Below are positions 9,608 through 17,463 of a stretch of 22,003 bases of DNA, piece after piece. The stretch's first letter is position 1. The number at the start of each line of letters is the position of its first letter. Position numbers and translations under genes: made by a program. The stretch lies in contig JAGHSC010000236.1 of assembly GCA_018066065.1 (NCBI GenBank), positions 1-22,003 of the forward strand, in the 5' to 3' direction. The notes beneath the pieces are model-generated. The model was given only the letters and a program-made list of their open reading frames with translations, searched no databases and was not told the origin of the DNA. The stretch comes from Candidatus Cryptobacteroides faecihippi. Lineage in GTDB: Bacteria; Bacteroidota; Bacteroidia; Bacteroidales; UBA932.

Positions 9608-10758
9608 TGAAAAATAATAAATTGCCTCTCGTAGCCGTAATGCTGTGCTTTTTCGCCATGGGCTTCGTGGACCTGGTGGGCATTGCATCGAACTATGTAA
9701 AGGAAGACCTTCAGCTCTCAGACAAGGTCGCAAACATATTCCCTTCGCTTGTATTCTTCTGGTTCCTCATCTTCAGCGTCCCTACCGGAATGCTGATGAA
9801 CAGGATAGGAAAGAAGAAGACAGTGCTGCTTTCTCTCATCGTAACGGCAGTATCCCTTCTTCTGCCCATCTTCGGAGAGAATTTCCCGATCATGCTGGCA
9901 TCCTTCTCCCTGCTGGGAATAGGCAATGCCCTCATGCAGACCTCCCTGAACCCGCTCATGGGCGTCGTGACCGGAGGAAAGAACCTCGCATCGTCACTGA
10001 CCTTCGGCCAGTTCGTGAAGGCTATCGCCTCATTCCTCGCACCTTACCTCGCAATGTGGGGTGCAACGGCAGTCATCCCGAGCTTCGGCCTTGACTGGCG
10101 CGTGCTCTTCGTGATCTACTTCATCGTCGGCATCCTTGCAACCCTCCTGCTCGGCTTCACCCCTATCGAGGAGCCTGCCTCTGAGGGAAAGGCTTCCACT
10201 TTTGTGGAGTGCCTCCAGCTCCTTGGCAAGCCGGCCGTGCTCCTTGCCTTCTTCGGCATCATGTGCCATGTAGGCATTGACGTGGGAACGAACACCACCG
10301 CTCCAAAGCTTCTGATAGAGCGTCTTGGAATGACCCTCAACGAGGCCGCATTCGCAACCTCACTCTATTTCATCTTCAGAACCATAGGAGCCTTCACCGG
10401 ATCGTTCTTCCTCAGAGTTCTCAAGACCCGCACTTTCTTCACCATCTCGGTGGTCATGATGGCTTTGAGCATGGTGGGAATGTTCTTCGGACACAGCCAG
10501 TGGATGCTCTACGCAGCCATCGCACTTGTGGGCTACGGCAACTCCAACATCTTCTCTATGTGCTTCGCCACCGCAATGCAGGCAGAGCCGCAGAAGCAGA
10601 ACGAGGTGTCCGGACTCATGATCATGGGTCTTTTCGGAGGAACTATCTTCCCTCTTCTCATGGGATTCGCCAGCGACGCCGTTGGCCAGATGGGTGCAGT
10701 CGCAGTCATGGCTGCCGGTGTCATCTATCTTTTCTCTTACATCAATAAGGTTAAATAA
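9607..10758 (+). CDS. MFS sugar (fructose) transporter, inner membrane
   Basis: Predicted to carry free fructose from periplasm to cytoplasm by proton or sodium symport. The 383 residues are almost entirely hydrophobic segments, consistent with 12 helices. The MFS loop motif between TM2 and TM3 appears as GMLMNRIGKKK at 61-71, and a second-half helix reads GLMIMGLFGGTIFPLLMGF, as in the FucP-like fucose/glucose-galactose branch. The ATG at 9607 shares one base with the stop of the preceding GH32 gene (TAATG), implying translational coupling. Fructokinase starts 2 nt after its stop. Order and size match the BT1758-type fructose carrier of levan loci. Fructose specificity is inferred from the neighbours. 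Confidence 0.9.
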   Translation: MKNNKLPLVAVMLCFFAMGFVDLVGIASNYVKEDLQLSDKVANIFPSLVFFWFLIFSVPTGMLMNRIGKKKTVLLSLIVTAVSLLLPIFGENFPIMLASFSLLGIGNALMQTSLNPLMGVVTGGKNLASSLTFGQFVKAIASFLAPYLAMWGATAVIPSFGLDWRVLFVIYFIVGILATLLLGFTPIEEPASEGKASTFVECLQLLGKPAVLLAFFGIMCHVGIDVGTNTTAPKLLIERLGMTLNEAAFATSLYFIFRTIGAFTGSFFLRVLKTRTFFTISVVMMALSMVGMFFGHSQWMLYAAIALVGYGNSNIFSMCFATAMQAEPQKQNEVSGLMIMGLFGGTIFPLLMGFASDAVGQMGAVAVMAAGVIYLFSYINKVK

Positions 10759-10760
10759 GG

Positions 10761-11690
10761 ATGAAAGATTATATAGTAGGACTGGGAGAGATTCTCTTCG
10801 ACTGTCTCCCTGAAGGAAAGAAACTCGGCGGCGCGCCTGCCAACTTCGCTTATCACGTAAGCCAGCTCGGTCTCAACGGAGTGGCGGTCTCCGCCATAGG
10901 AAAGGATGAGGATGGCGCACAGATACGCCGCGAGCTTGCACCGCGCAACATGATCGCCCATCTCGAGGAGGTTGACTTCCCTACCGGAACCGTGCAGGTA
11001 ACCCTCTCCGGCAATGGCATCCCTCAGTACGACATCTGCCTCGGCGTTGCCTACGACAACATTCCGTGGACCCCGGCAATCGAGGAGATTGCCAAGAACA
11101 CCCGCGCCGTATGCTTCGGATCCCTGGCACAGCGCACAGCCGTCACACGCGAGACTGTGCAGAAGTTCCTGGACACCATGCCAAAGCTCGGCACCATCAA
11201 GGTGTTCGACATCAACCTCCGCCAGAACTGGTATTCACGCGAGGTGATAGAGGAGTCCCTTCTCCGCTCCAGCGTGCTGAAGCTCAACGATGAGGAGATT
11301 GTCACAATATCCAGCCTTCTGGAACTTGGAGACATAAAGTCCGAGGCCCTCGTAAAGGGAGAGGCTCTCCAGCTCACGGACTTCGAGGACCAGTGCCATG
11401 AACTCATCAGACGATATGACCTCGACATGGTCATACTCACCTGCGGAGTACACGGTTCATACGTCATCTGCCAGAACGGCGAGGTATCCTTCCAGAACAC
11501 CCCTGCCGTAAAGGTGGCAGACACCGTCGGCGCGGGAGATTCCTTCACCGGCTCATTCTGCGCGGCAGTACTCGCAGGAAAGAGCATCAGCGAGGCTCAC
11601 GCGATAGGTGTGGATGTTTCAGCTTTCGTGTGCACACAGCACGGAGCCATGCCGGATATTCCTGAAGAGCTCAAAGCTCGACTGAGATAA
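10761..11690 (+). CDS. PfkB-family fructokinase
   Basis: Phosphorylates cytoplasmic fructose with ATP, probably giving fructose 6-phosphate for glycolysis. The N-terminal sugar-binding motif of the PfkB family is KKLGGAPANFAYHVSQLG at 20-37. The C-terminal ATP-site signature is DTVGAGDSFTGSF at 254-266, with D260 as catalytic base. The anion-hole residues GAGD are intact. Length 309 is typical of bacterial fructokinases (ScrK/CscK-like). It begins 2 nt after the MFS gene and is the last gene of the locus: a strong hairpin terminator lies 24 nt past the stop. Other PfkB sugar kinases cannot be excluded from sequence alone, but the operon strongly favours fructose. Confidence 0.92.
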   Translation: MKDYIVGLGEILFDCLPEGKKLGGAPANFAYHVSQLGLNGVAVSAIGKDEDGAQIRRELAPRNMIAHLEEVDFPTGTVQVTLSGNGIPQYDICLGVAYDNIPWTPAIEEIAKNTRAVCFGSLAQRTAVTRETVQKFLDTMPKLGTIKVFDINLRQNWYSREVIEESLLRSSVLKLNDEEIVTISSLLELGDIKSEALVKGEALQLTDFEDQCHELIRRYDLDMVILTCGVHGSYVICQNGEVSFQNTPAVKVADTVGAGDSFTGSFCAAVLAGKSISEAHAIGVDVSAFVCTQHGAMPDIPEELKARLR

Positions 11691-11713
11691 TTATTGGTTA
11701 TTATTAGAGGAAG

Positions 11714-11747
11714 GAGGATAGCCGATTTGATTCGGCTATCCTCTTTT
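11714..11747 (+). terminator. Intrinsic terminator of the fructan PUL
   Basis: A perfect 12-bp inverted repeat (GAGGATAGCCGA / TCGGCTATCCTC) with a 6-nt loop (TTTGAT) is followed directly by TTTT. It lies 24 nt after the fructokinase stop and separates the PUL from the efflux operon. The T tract is short but the stem is long and uninterrupted. Confidence 0.9.
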
Positions 11748-11788
11748 GATGTTATTTCCGTATGAGACCACTATGATTGAGATATTTT

Positions 11789-11796
11789 TACTTTTG
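11789..11796 (+). promoter_or_regulatory. Putative Bacteroides-type -7 element (TACTTTTG) for the efflux operon
   Basis: TACTTTTG fits the Bacteroidota -7 consensus TAnnTTTG and lies in AT-rich DNA about 55 nt before the TolC ATG, after the PUL terminator. No TTTG -33 element is visible at the expected 19-21 bp upstream, so the call rests on the -7 match and position. The rest of the 11748-11850 gap shows no other clear feature. Confidence 0.4.
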
Positions 11797-11850
11797 TCTA
11801 TTGTTGTTTTACTCGTAATTCACTAACTTGAGCGGGTTATTGTGACAGGT

Positions 11851-13332
11851 ATGAAGAATCTGAGAATGATAATGGCTTTGCTTCTGGGGATGATTGTCAG
11901 CCTTGAGGGCCTTCCGGGGCAGGACAGGATGACTCTGGACGAAGCAATTGCGACATCCAGAAGGCAGTCCGTGCAGGCACTTGAAGCCAAGCATGCCTTT
12001 GTGTCGACCTATTGGGCCTACAGGTCCTACCTCGCCAGTCGTCTCCCTTCGATCAACCTCTACGGAAACCTGATGAACTATGACCGGTCGCTTACCCTTC
12101 TGCAGAGTTACGACGACGGCTCGTTCAAGTACGCAGACACCTACAATCTCCAGAACAGTCTCGGACTCCAGCTGGCCCAGAACATCACCCTGACCGGCGG
12201 ACGGCTCTATCTTTACTCGGATCTTTCCAGGATCGACCAGTTCGGGGTCAACAACAAGCTCACCTGGTACACCCAGCCGGTGACAATGAGCTATGTCCAG
12301 CCTCTATTCGCCTACAATCAGTTCCGCTGGGACAAGATGATTGAGCCTAAGGAATATGAGCGTGGGAAGAGGAAGTACATCGAAGCGATGGAAGACATCA
12401 CCATCCAGGTCGCACAGTCCTATTTCGCTCTCATCGGAGCATCGAGGAACTATGAATCATCCCGCGTCAACTGCGAGAACACGGAAGCGATGCGCAGCAT
12501 TGCTCTGGAGAGGATGAAGATTGGCTCCGTGACGAAGGATGAGTATCTCCAGCTTGAGCTGCGCGCAATCAATGACAGCCTGAACGTCGGTGAGAATCTG
12601 GTCGCATTGAGGGAGGCACAGATGAAGCTCAACTCTCTTCTGGGATTCGACGAGTCCGTCGAAGTCATTCCTGTCGTCGAAGATGCCCTTCCGGATGTCT
12701 TCATGGACTACGACCTTGTCCTTGACAAATGCCTGAGGAATTCGACATTCAGCCTGGATAATGAAATCAATGAGCTCGAGGCCGCTTCAGCCGTGGCCAA
12801 GGCCAAGGCAGATCGAGGCATCTCGATGAGCTTGAATGCACGCCTGGGCCTTTCCCAGACAGGGTCCACGATGCCGGATGCCTACAAGGACCTTCTCAAT
12901 CAGGAAGTCGTGGGCCTGTCGTTCAGCATCCCGATCTTTGACTGGGGGCTGGGAAGGGGCAAGGTCCAGAAAGCAAAGGCGGCTCAGGAAGTGATCAGGG
13001 CTCAGACGCTCCAGAGCGAGAATGACAACCGCAGGAAACTGTTCGTCGCTGTGGGTCAGTTCAACACCCAGAGGCAACAGTGCATCGCATCCCACAAGGC
13101 CATGGACATCGCGGCGGAGAGGTATTCATTGATGATGGAGAAGTTCCGCGCTGGCACTGCGACGGTGACTCAGCTGACAGATGCCCAGAACGACAGCGAC
13201 GAGGCCCGCACAAAGTATCTTTCTGACCTTGGCAACTACTGGAACTATTACTACACACTCAGATACTACACCCTCTACGATTTCATCAAAGGGGAAGACA
13301 TCGACATCGATGTCACTGAAATGATAGATTGA
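11851..13332 (+). CDS. TolC-family outer-membrane efflux protein
   Basis: Outer-membrane channel of a tripartite RND pump. ATG 11851 was chosen because it directly opens a signal peptide (MKNLRMIMALLLGMIVSLEG, cut near LPGQ). The in-frame GTG at 11842 only adds three residues. Two outer-membrane-efflux repeats follow. The first starts at MTLDEAIATSRRQS (27-40) and includes the strand region LPSINLYGNL. The second includes VVGLSFSIPIFDWGLGRGKV, a hallmark of the family, followed by the long helix KAKAAQEVIRAQTLQSENDN. About 493 residues is normal. No lipobox Cys is seen. The membrane-fusion gene's ATG follows 2 nt after the stop, so the operon is tightly packed. Confidence 0.93.
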   Translation: MKNLRMIMALLLGMIVSLEGLPGQDRMTLDEAIATSRRQSVQALEAKHAFVSTYWAYRSYLASRLPSINLYGNLMNYDRSLTLLQSYDDGSFKYADTYNLQNSLGLQLAQNITLTGGRLYLYSDLSRIDQFGVNNKLTWYTQPVTMSYVQPLFAYNQFRWDKMIEPKEYERGKRKYIEAMEDITIQVAQSYFALIGASRNYESSRVNCENTEAMRSIALERMKIGSVTKDEYLQLELRAINDSLNVGENLVALREAQMKLNSLLGFDESVEVIPVVEDALPDVFMDYDLVLDKCLRNSTFSLDNEINELEAASAVAKAKADRGISMSLNARLGLSQTGSTMPDAYKDLLNQEVVGLSFSIPIFDWGLGRGKVQKAKAAQEVIRAQTLQSENDNRRKLFVAVGQFNTQRQQCIASHKAMDIAAERYSLMMEKFRAGTATVTQLTDAQNDSDEARTKYLSDLGNYWNYYYTLRYYTLYDFIKGEDIDIDVTEMID

Positions 13333-13334
13333 AC

Positions 13335-14429
13335 ATGAGAAGAATCATAGTCACATCAATTCTTGCGACCCTTTCAGTACTCGCTTCGGTCTCATGTGGT
13401 AACAATGTTGCCAAGTCCGGAGATGAAGGAATGGAAGGGAAGCTTGAGTACGCTCCTCAGACGAATGAGGTCGAGGTCATCACTCTCGAGAGAGGCGATT
13501 TCAGCAGGCAGCTGCTGTCCAACGGCAGGCTGAAGGCTGCCCGCAAGAGTGCCCTGAGCTTCGGCACTTCCGGAAAGATCGCCACCTTGAATGTCAAGAA
13601 CGGTGACGGGGTCGCAGCGGGATCCGTGATCGCAGGCCTTGACCGCCCTGACCTCGAGATTTCCCTTGAGTCTGCCCGCCTTGCACTGAAGAAGGCTGAG
13701 CTTGACTTGTCGGATTTCCTGGCCGGCCAGGGCTACCCTGTGGGAGACACGTCCACGGTTCCTCCGCAGCTGATGGAGACTGGACGCATCCGCTCGGGCT
13801 ACAGTGCTGCCGTCAACCAGCTGTCTTCCGCCAGGCATGAGATTGCAGGGACGGTGCTGAGGGCACCATTCCCCGGGAGAGTTGCCGACATCACCCTCCA
13901 TCGTTTCGACCAGGTGGGTGCTGATGCATTCTGCACAATCGTCGATGACAGCTCGCTTGACGTGGAATTCTCGGTGCTTGAGTCTGAATATTCATTCATA
14001 ACGCTCGGCATGCCTGTGAAGGTGCGCCCTTATGCCGATGAGACCAGGGAATATGCTGGCTCGATCACCAGCATCAATCCTTCTGTCGATGACAAGGGAC
14101 AGATCTGCGTCACTGCCCGTGTGCGCAATGATGGAGCGCTGCTGGATGGAATGAATGTGCGGATCGTTGCTGAGAAATCCATCCCAGACCAGCTTGTCGT
14201 GCCAAGAAGCGCTGTCGTGATCCGTGACAACCTCGATGTGCTCTTCACCTACTCCGAAGACGGAAAGGCCCACTGGACCTATGTGAACATCCTTCATTCG
14301 AACGGAGATTCCCATGCGATCGAGGCGAACAAGGACAGGAATGCCAATCTTGTTGAAGGAGACAAGGTCATCGTGTCCGGTAACCTGAACCTTGCAGACA
14401 ACTCTGATGTGGTTCTGAAGAACAGATAG
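13335..14429 (+). CDS. RND efflux periplasmic adaptor (membrane fusion protein), lipoprotein
   Basis: HlyD/AcrA-type adaptor linking the RND permeases to the TolC channel. ATG 13335 is preferred over an in-frame TTG at 13329 that overlaps the TolC stop. The signal peptide ends in L-A-S-V-S-C, making Cys21 the likely lipidated residue. The lipoyl (barrel-sandwich) halves lie near 72-105 (ALSFGTSGKIATLNVKNGDG) and 172-200 (GTVLRAPFPGRVADI). Between them is a short helical hairpin, about 106-170. A beta-barrel domain occupies about 205-280 (LDGMNVRIV). The membrane-proximal domain follows (VVPRSAVVIRD ... EGDKVIVSGNLNL). At 364 residues it is a compact family member. The first RND gene starts 4 nt downstream. 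Confidence 0.93.
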   Translation: MRRIIVTSILATLSVLASVSCGNNVAKSGDEGMEGKLEYAPQTNEVEVITLERGDFSRQLLSNGRLKAARKSALSFGTSGKIATLNVKNGDGVAAGSVIAGLDRPDLEISLESARLALKKAELDLSDFLAGQGYPVGDTSTVPPQLMETGRIRSGYSAAVNQLSSARHEIAGTVLRAPFPGRVADITLHRFDQVGADAFCTIVDDSSLDVEFSVLESEYSFITLGMPVKVRPYADETREYAGSITSINPSVDDKGQICVTARVRNDGALLDGMNVRIVAEKSIPDQLVVPRSAVVIRDNLDVLFTYSEDGKAHWTYVNILHSNGDSHAIEANKDRNANLVEGDKVIVSGNLNLADNSDVVLKNR

Positions 14430-14433
14430 ACTC

Positions 14434-17400
14434 ATGCTCCGCAGATTGATAGACAGACCCGTGGCTGTGACGATGGCGATGCTGGCCGTCGTCGTGCTTG
14501 GGCTTGTCAGCATCCGTCTGATGCCGGTGTCCCTGATTCCGGATGTCGACATCCCTTATCTGACTGTCCAGGCTTTGTCTTCCGAGTGTTCGGCGAGGGA
14601 GATGGACAAGGACATCCTTGAACCTCTGCGTCAGCAGTTGGTTCAGATCAATGGCTTGGAGGACATTGTCAGCGAGGCGAGGGATGGAAGTGGTTCAATC
14701 CGTCTTTCCTTCCCGCAGGGTGCGCGGATGGACTATCTCTTCATCGAAGCCAACGAGAAGATTGACAGGGCCATGTCCCTGCTCCCTTCCGGAGTTGCGC
14801 GTCCAAAGGTCATGAAAGCGAGCGCAACGGACATCCCGGCATTCTTCGTCAATGTCAAAGGCGGTGATTTCCCTGCGACATGCCATTTCGTGAGAGAGGT
14901 GATAGCCAAGCGGTTCGAGCAGCTGCCTCAGGTCGCCATGGTTGATTTGAGCGGCTTGGAAGAGGACGAGATCCTGATTCTTCCCGATCAGGCCAAGCTT
15001 CGTCAGCTTGGTCTCACGATGGAGGCTTTGGAACGCATCATCAAGGCTTCAGACGTCCGGCTTGGCTCCCTTGTGATCCGCGATGGCGAGTATCGCTACA
15101 ATGTCCGCTTTGACTCTCGTTCGACTTCCGCTGAGGACATTGCCGCAATCTGGTTCGACTGCGGCGGCAGACTGATGCAGGTTGGGGATGTCGCTCAGGT
15201 CAAGGTGCATCCTGCGAGGAAGGATGGGTTTGTCCGCTCGGACGGCGATCCTGCCGTGTGCATGGCAGTCGTGAAGCAGAGCGATGCCAGGATGTCCGAC
15301 CTCCGGGAGTCGCTTTCGGCACTGATGGAACAGTTCAAGGTGGATTACCCGCAGCTTGAATTCACCGTCACCAGGGATCAGACCCGCCTGCTTGAATATT
15401 CAATCAGCAGTCTTCTGAAGAACATTCTGATGGCGATCCTCTTGTCCTGCGTGGTGATTGTCTTCTTCATGAGAGATTTCAGGTCGCCTCTGCTGGTGAC
15501 ACTTTCCATACCGGTCTCTCTCGTCTTTTCCATGCCCTGCTTCAGGCTGATGGGGATGTCGATCAACATCATCTCCCTTTCCGGCCTCCTGCTCGGAGTC
15601 GGAATGATGACTGACAACACCGTGGTCCTTGTGGACAACATCACCGGACGCTGGAATCGTGATGGAAATCTTCGTGATGCAGTGGTAGATGGCACTCGTG
15701 AGGTGCTTGGCCCGATGATGAGCTCCGTGCTGACGACTTGCGTGGTCTTCCTGCCTCTCGTTTTCATGGGTGGCGTTGCAGGGTCTCTTTTCCGCGACCA
15801 GGCATTGTCTGTCACCACCGTTCTTCTGACGAGCTATGTCGTCACGGTCCTGGTTGTCCCTGTCTTCTATCACTGGTGGTTCAAGGGGCAGGACTCCTAC
15901 TCCCCAAGCAGGCTTCTTTCCCGCCTGGATCCAATGCCGGCACTTCTTCGCTGGGATGATTCCTGGATGCGTAAGTCGCTTTCTGCCAAGTGGTTCTCAT
16001 GGGGCTTGCTTGTTCTGTGCATTGCGGTGTCAGTGGTCTGTTTCACAATGATGCCGAAAGAGCGTTTCCCTCAGATGACGCAGACTGACGCCATCCTGTC
16101 TGTCGACTGGAATGAGCATCTGTCGGTAGAGGCCAATGCGTCAAGGGCAGAGTCTCTCGAACAGGCGGTCAAGGACTGTTCGGATCAAGTGACTTCGATG
16201 GTTGGTTCTCAGCAATTCATTCTGAGTCACAGTGGAGATCAGGGAGTCAGCGAAGCTTCTGTCTATGTCTCTTGTCCGACTCCATCCGACCTTGAGGCTG
16301 CGAAGGAATCTCTCTCCGATGCAATACTGAGCCGCTGGCCCGATGCGTTGTTCTCATTCCGCCAGAGTGGAAATGTCTTTGACCTTGTGTTCGGTGGAGA
16401 AGAAGCTGCTCTGACTGCCCGACTCCGCCCGATCGCTGGCTCGGAGATGTCTGTCGCCTCCCTGCGTACATTGATTGCCTCTCTGCGTGAGGCTCTTCCT
16501 GACGTGCGCATAGAAGACCCATCAGTCGTGTCGAACGTCATGTTTGTTGCTGACCCCGAGCTGATGACCTTGTACGGGGTCTCTTCTGCGGGCCTCGCTT
16601 CAGTCCTGTCAAACGCCCTGGACGGTAACCATCTCTTTGACATCGCTCAGGGGTCACGCAGCGTCCCGGTCGTCATGGGCTCGGATGCTGGAGACTTGTC
16701 GGAGATCCTTTCTGAGACACTCGTGGAAATAACTGATGCTGATGCCGATGTCCGTACGATTCCGGTGTCATCGCTGATGCGTCAGACATTTGTGGAAGAC
16801 TTGAAGACCAGAGTCGCCGGCGCTGACGGCGGCTGCTATCCTTTGAATCTGGATGTCCCTTCCAGGGATGTGCCAGGGGTCATGTCTGCTGTCAGGGAGG
16901 TGGTCATGAATGATGGTGGCTTCGATGTCAGCTTCACCGGGTCCTGGTTCTCAGGCAGGAAGCTTGCGGGTCATATGGTCTGGGTACTTCTTGCCGCACT
17001 GGCACTGCTCTACCTTATCCTTGCCTCGCAGTTCGAGTCTCTGGTGCAACCTCTTGTAATCCTTTCCGAGATAGTGATCGACATCGCTGCATCACTTCTT
17101 GCGTTGATGGCTCTGGGCATCTCGATCAATGTGATGTCCATGATAGGCCTTATCGTCGTGACTGGCATCGTCGTGAATGATTCCATTCTCAAGATCGACA
17201 CGATCAATCGTCTGAGAAAGAATGGCGAATCACTTGATGATGCTGTCATGGATGCGTCTTCGAGGAGGATGAAAGCCATCTTGATGACCTCGCTCACTAC
17301 CATCCTTGCTGTCCTGCCGTTCCTGGCCCGAGGCAGCATGGGAGCTGATCTTCAGTATCCTATGTCTGTCGTGATCATCGTCGGAATGGCCGTGGGCACG

Positions 17401-17463
17401 CTGGTGAGCCTGTTTGTCGTTCCTTCTCTCTATCATTCGATCTACAATGGAAGGAAGGACTGA
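14434..17463 (+). CDS. RND efflux permease subunit 1 (AcrB/MdtB-like)
   Basis: Proton-driven inner-membrane pump subunit, substrate unknown. The 1009 residues show the RND pattern: TM1 at about 12-30, then a periplasmic porter loop, a TM2-6 block at about 330-475, a second loop, and TM8-12 at the C-terminus. TM4 reads LLLGVGMMTDNTVVLVDNI: D394 aligns with AcrB D407, while N395 replaces D408. The following loop FLPLVFMGGVAGSLFRDQAL matches the conserved RND segment. TM10 reads GIVVNDSILKIDTIN, with N915 in place of AcrB K940, a variant found in many RND proteins. The last 17 nt overlap the start of the second RND gene, implying coupled synthesis of both permeases. Confidence 0.94.
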   Translation: MLRRLIDRPVAVTMAMLAVVVLGLVSIRLMPVSLIPDVDIPYLTVQALSSECSAREMDKDILEPLRQQLVQINGLEDIVSEARDGSGSIRLSFPQGARMDYLFIEANEKIDRAMSLLPSGVARPKVMKASATDIPAFFVNVKGGDFPATCHFVREVIAKRFEQLPQVAMVDLSGLEEDEILILPDQAKLRQLGLTMEALERIIKASDVRLGSLVIRDGEYRYNVRFDSRSTSAEDIAAIWFDCGGRLMQVGDVAQVKVHPARKDGFVRSDGDPAVCMAVVKQSDARMSDLRESLSALMEQFKVDYPQLEFTVTRDQTRLLEYSISSLLKNILMAILLSCVVIVFFMRDFRSPLLVTLSIPVSLVFSMPCFRLMGMSINIISLSGLLLGVGMMTDNTVVLVDNITGRWNRDGNLRDAVVDGTREVLGPMMSSVLTTCVVFLPLVFMGGVAGSLFRDQALSVTTVLLTSYVVTVLVVPVFYHWWFKGQDSYSPSRLLSRLDPMPALLRWDDSWMRKSLSAKWFSWGLLVLCIAVSVVCFTMMPKERFPQMTQTDAILSVDWNEHLSVEANASRAESLEQAVKDCSDQVTSMVGSQQFILSHSGDQGVSEASVYVSCPTPSDLEAAKESLSDAILSRWPDALFSFRQSGNVFDLVFGGEEAALTARLRPIAGSEMSVASLRTLIASLREALPDVRIEDPSVVSNVMFVADPELMTLYGVSSAGLASVLSNALDGNHLFDIAQGSRSVPVVMGSDAGDLSEILSETLVEITDADADVRTIPVSSLMRQTFVEDLKTRVAGADGGCYPLNLDVPSRDVPGVMSAVREVVMNDGGFDVSFTGSWFSGRKLAGHMVWVLLAALALLYLILASQFESLVQPLVILSEIVIDIAASLLALMALGISINVMSMIGLIVVTGIVVNDSILKIDTINRLRKNGESLDDAVMDASSRRMKAILMTSLTTILAVLPFLARGSMGADLQYPMSVVIIVGMAVGTLVSLFVVPSLYHSIYNGRKD

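Noticed and set aside
11842..11850. GTG start for the TolC gene
   Set aside because: Adds only three residues before an ATG that directly begins a normal signal peptide.
15378..15873. Long minus-strand open frames antisense to RND1, and similar antisense frames elsewhere
   Set aside because: They are low-complexity, Arg/His-rich shadows of strongly conserved plus-strand genes, with no recognizable domains.
17414..17446. TTG start for RND2
   Set aside because: Would lengthen the overlap with RND1 and add residues that mirror RND1's coding end. ATG 17447 sits properly before TM1.
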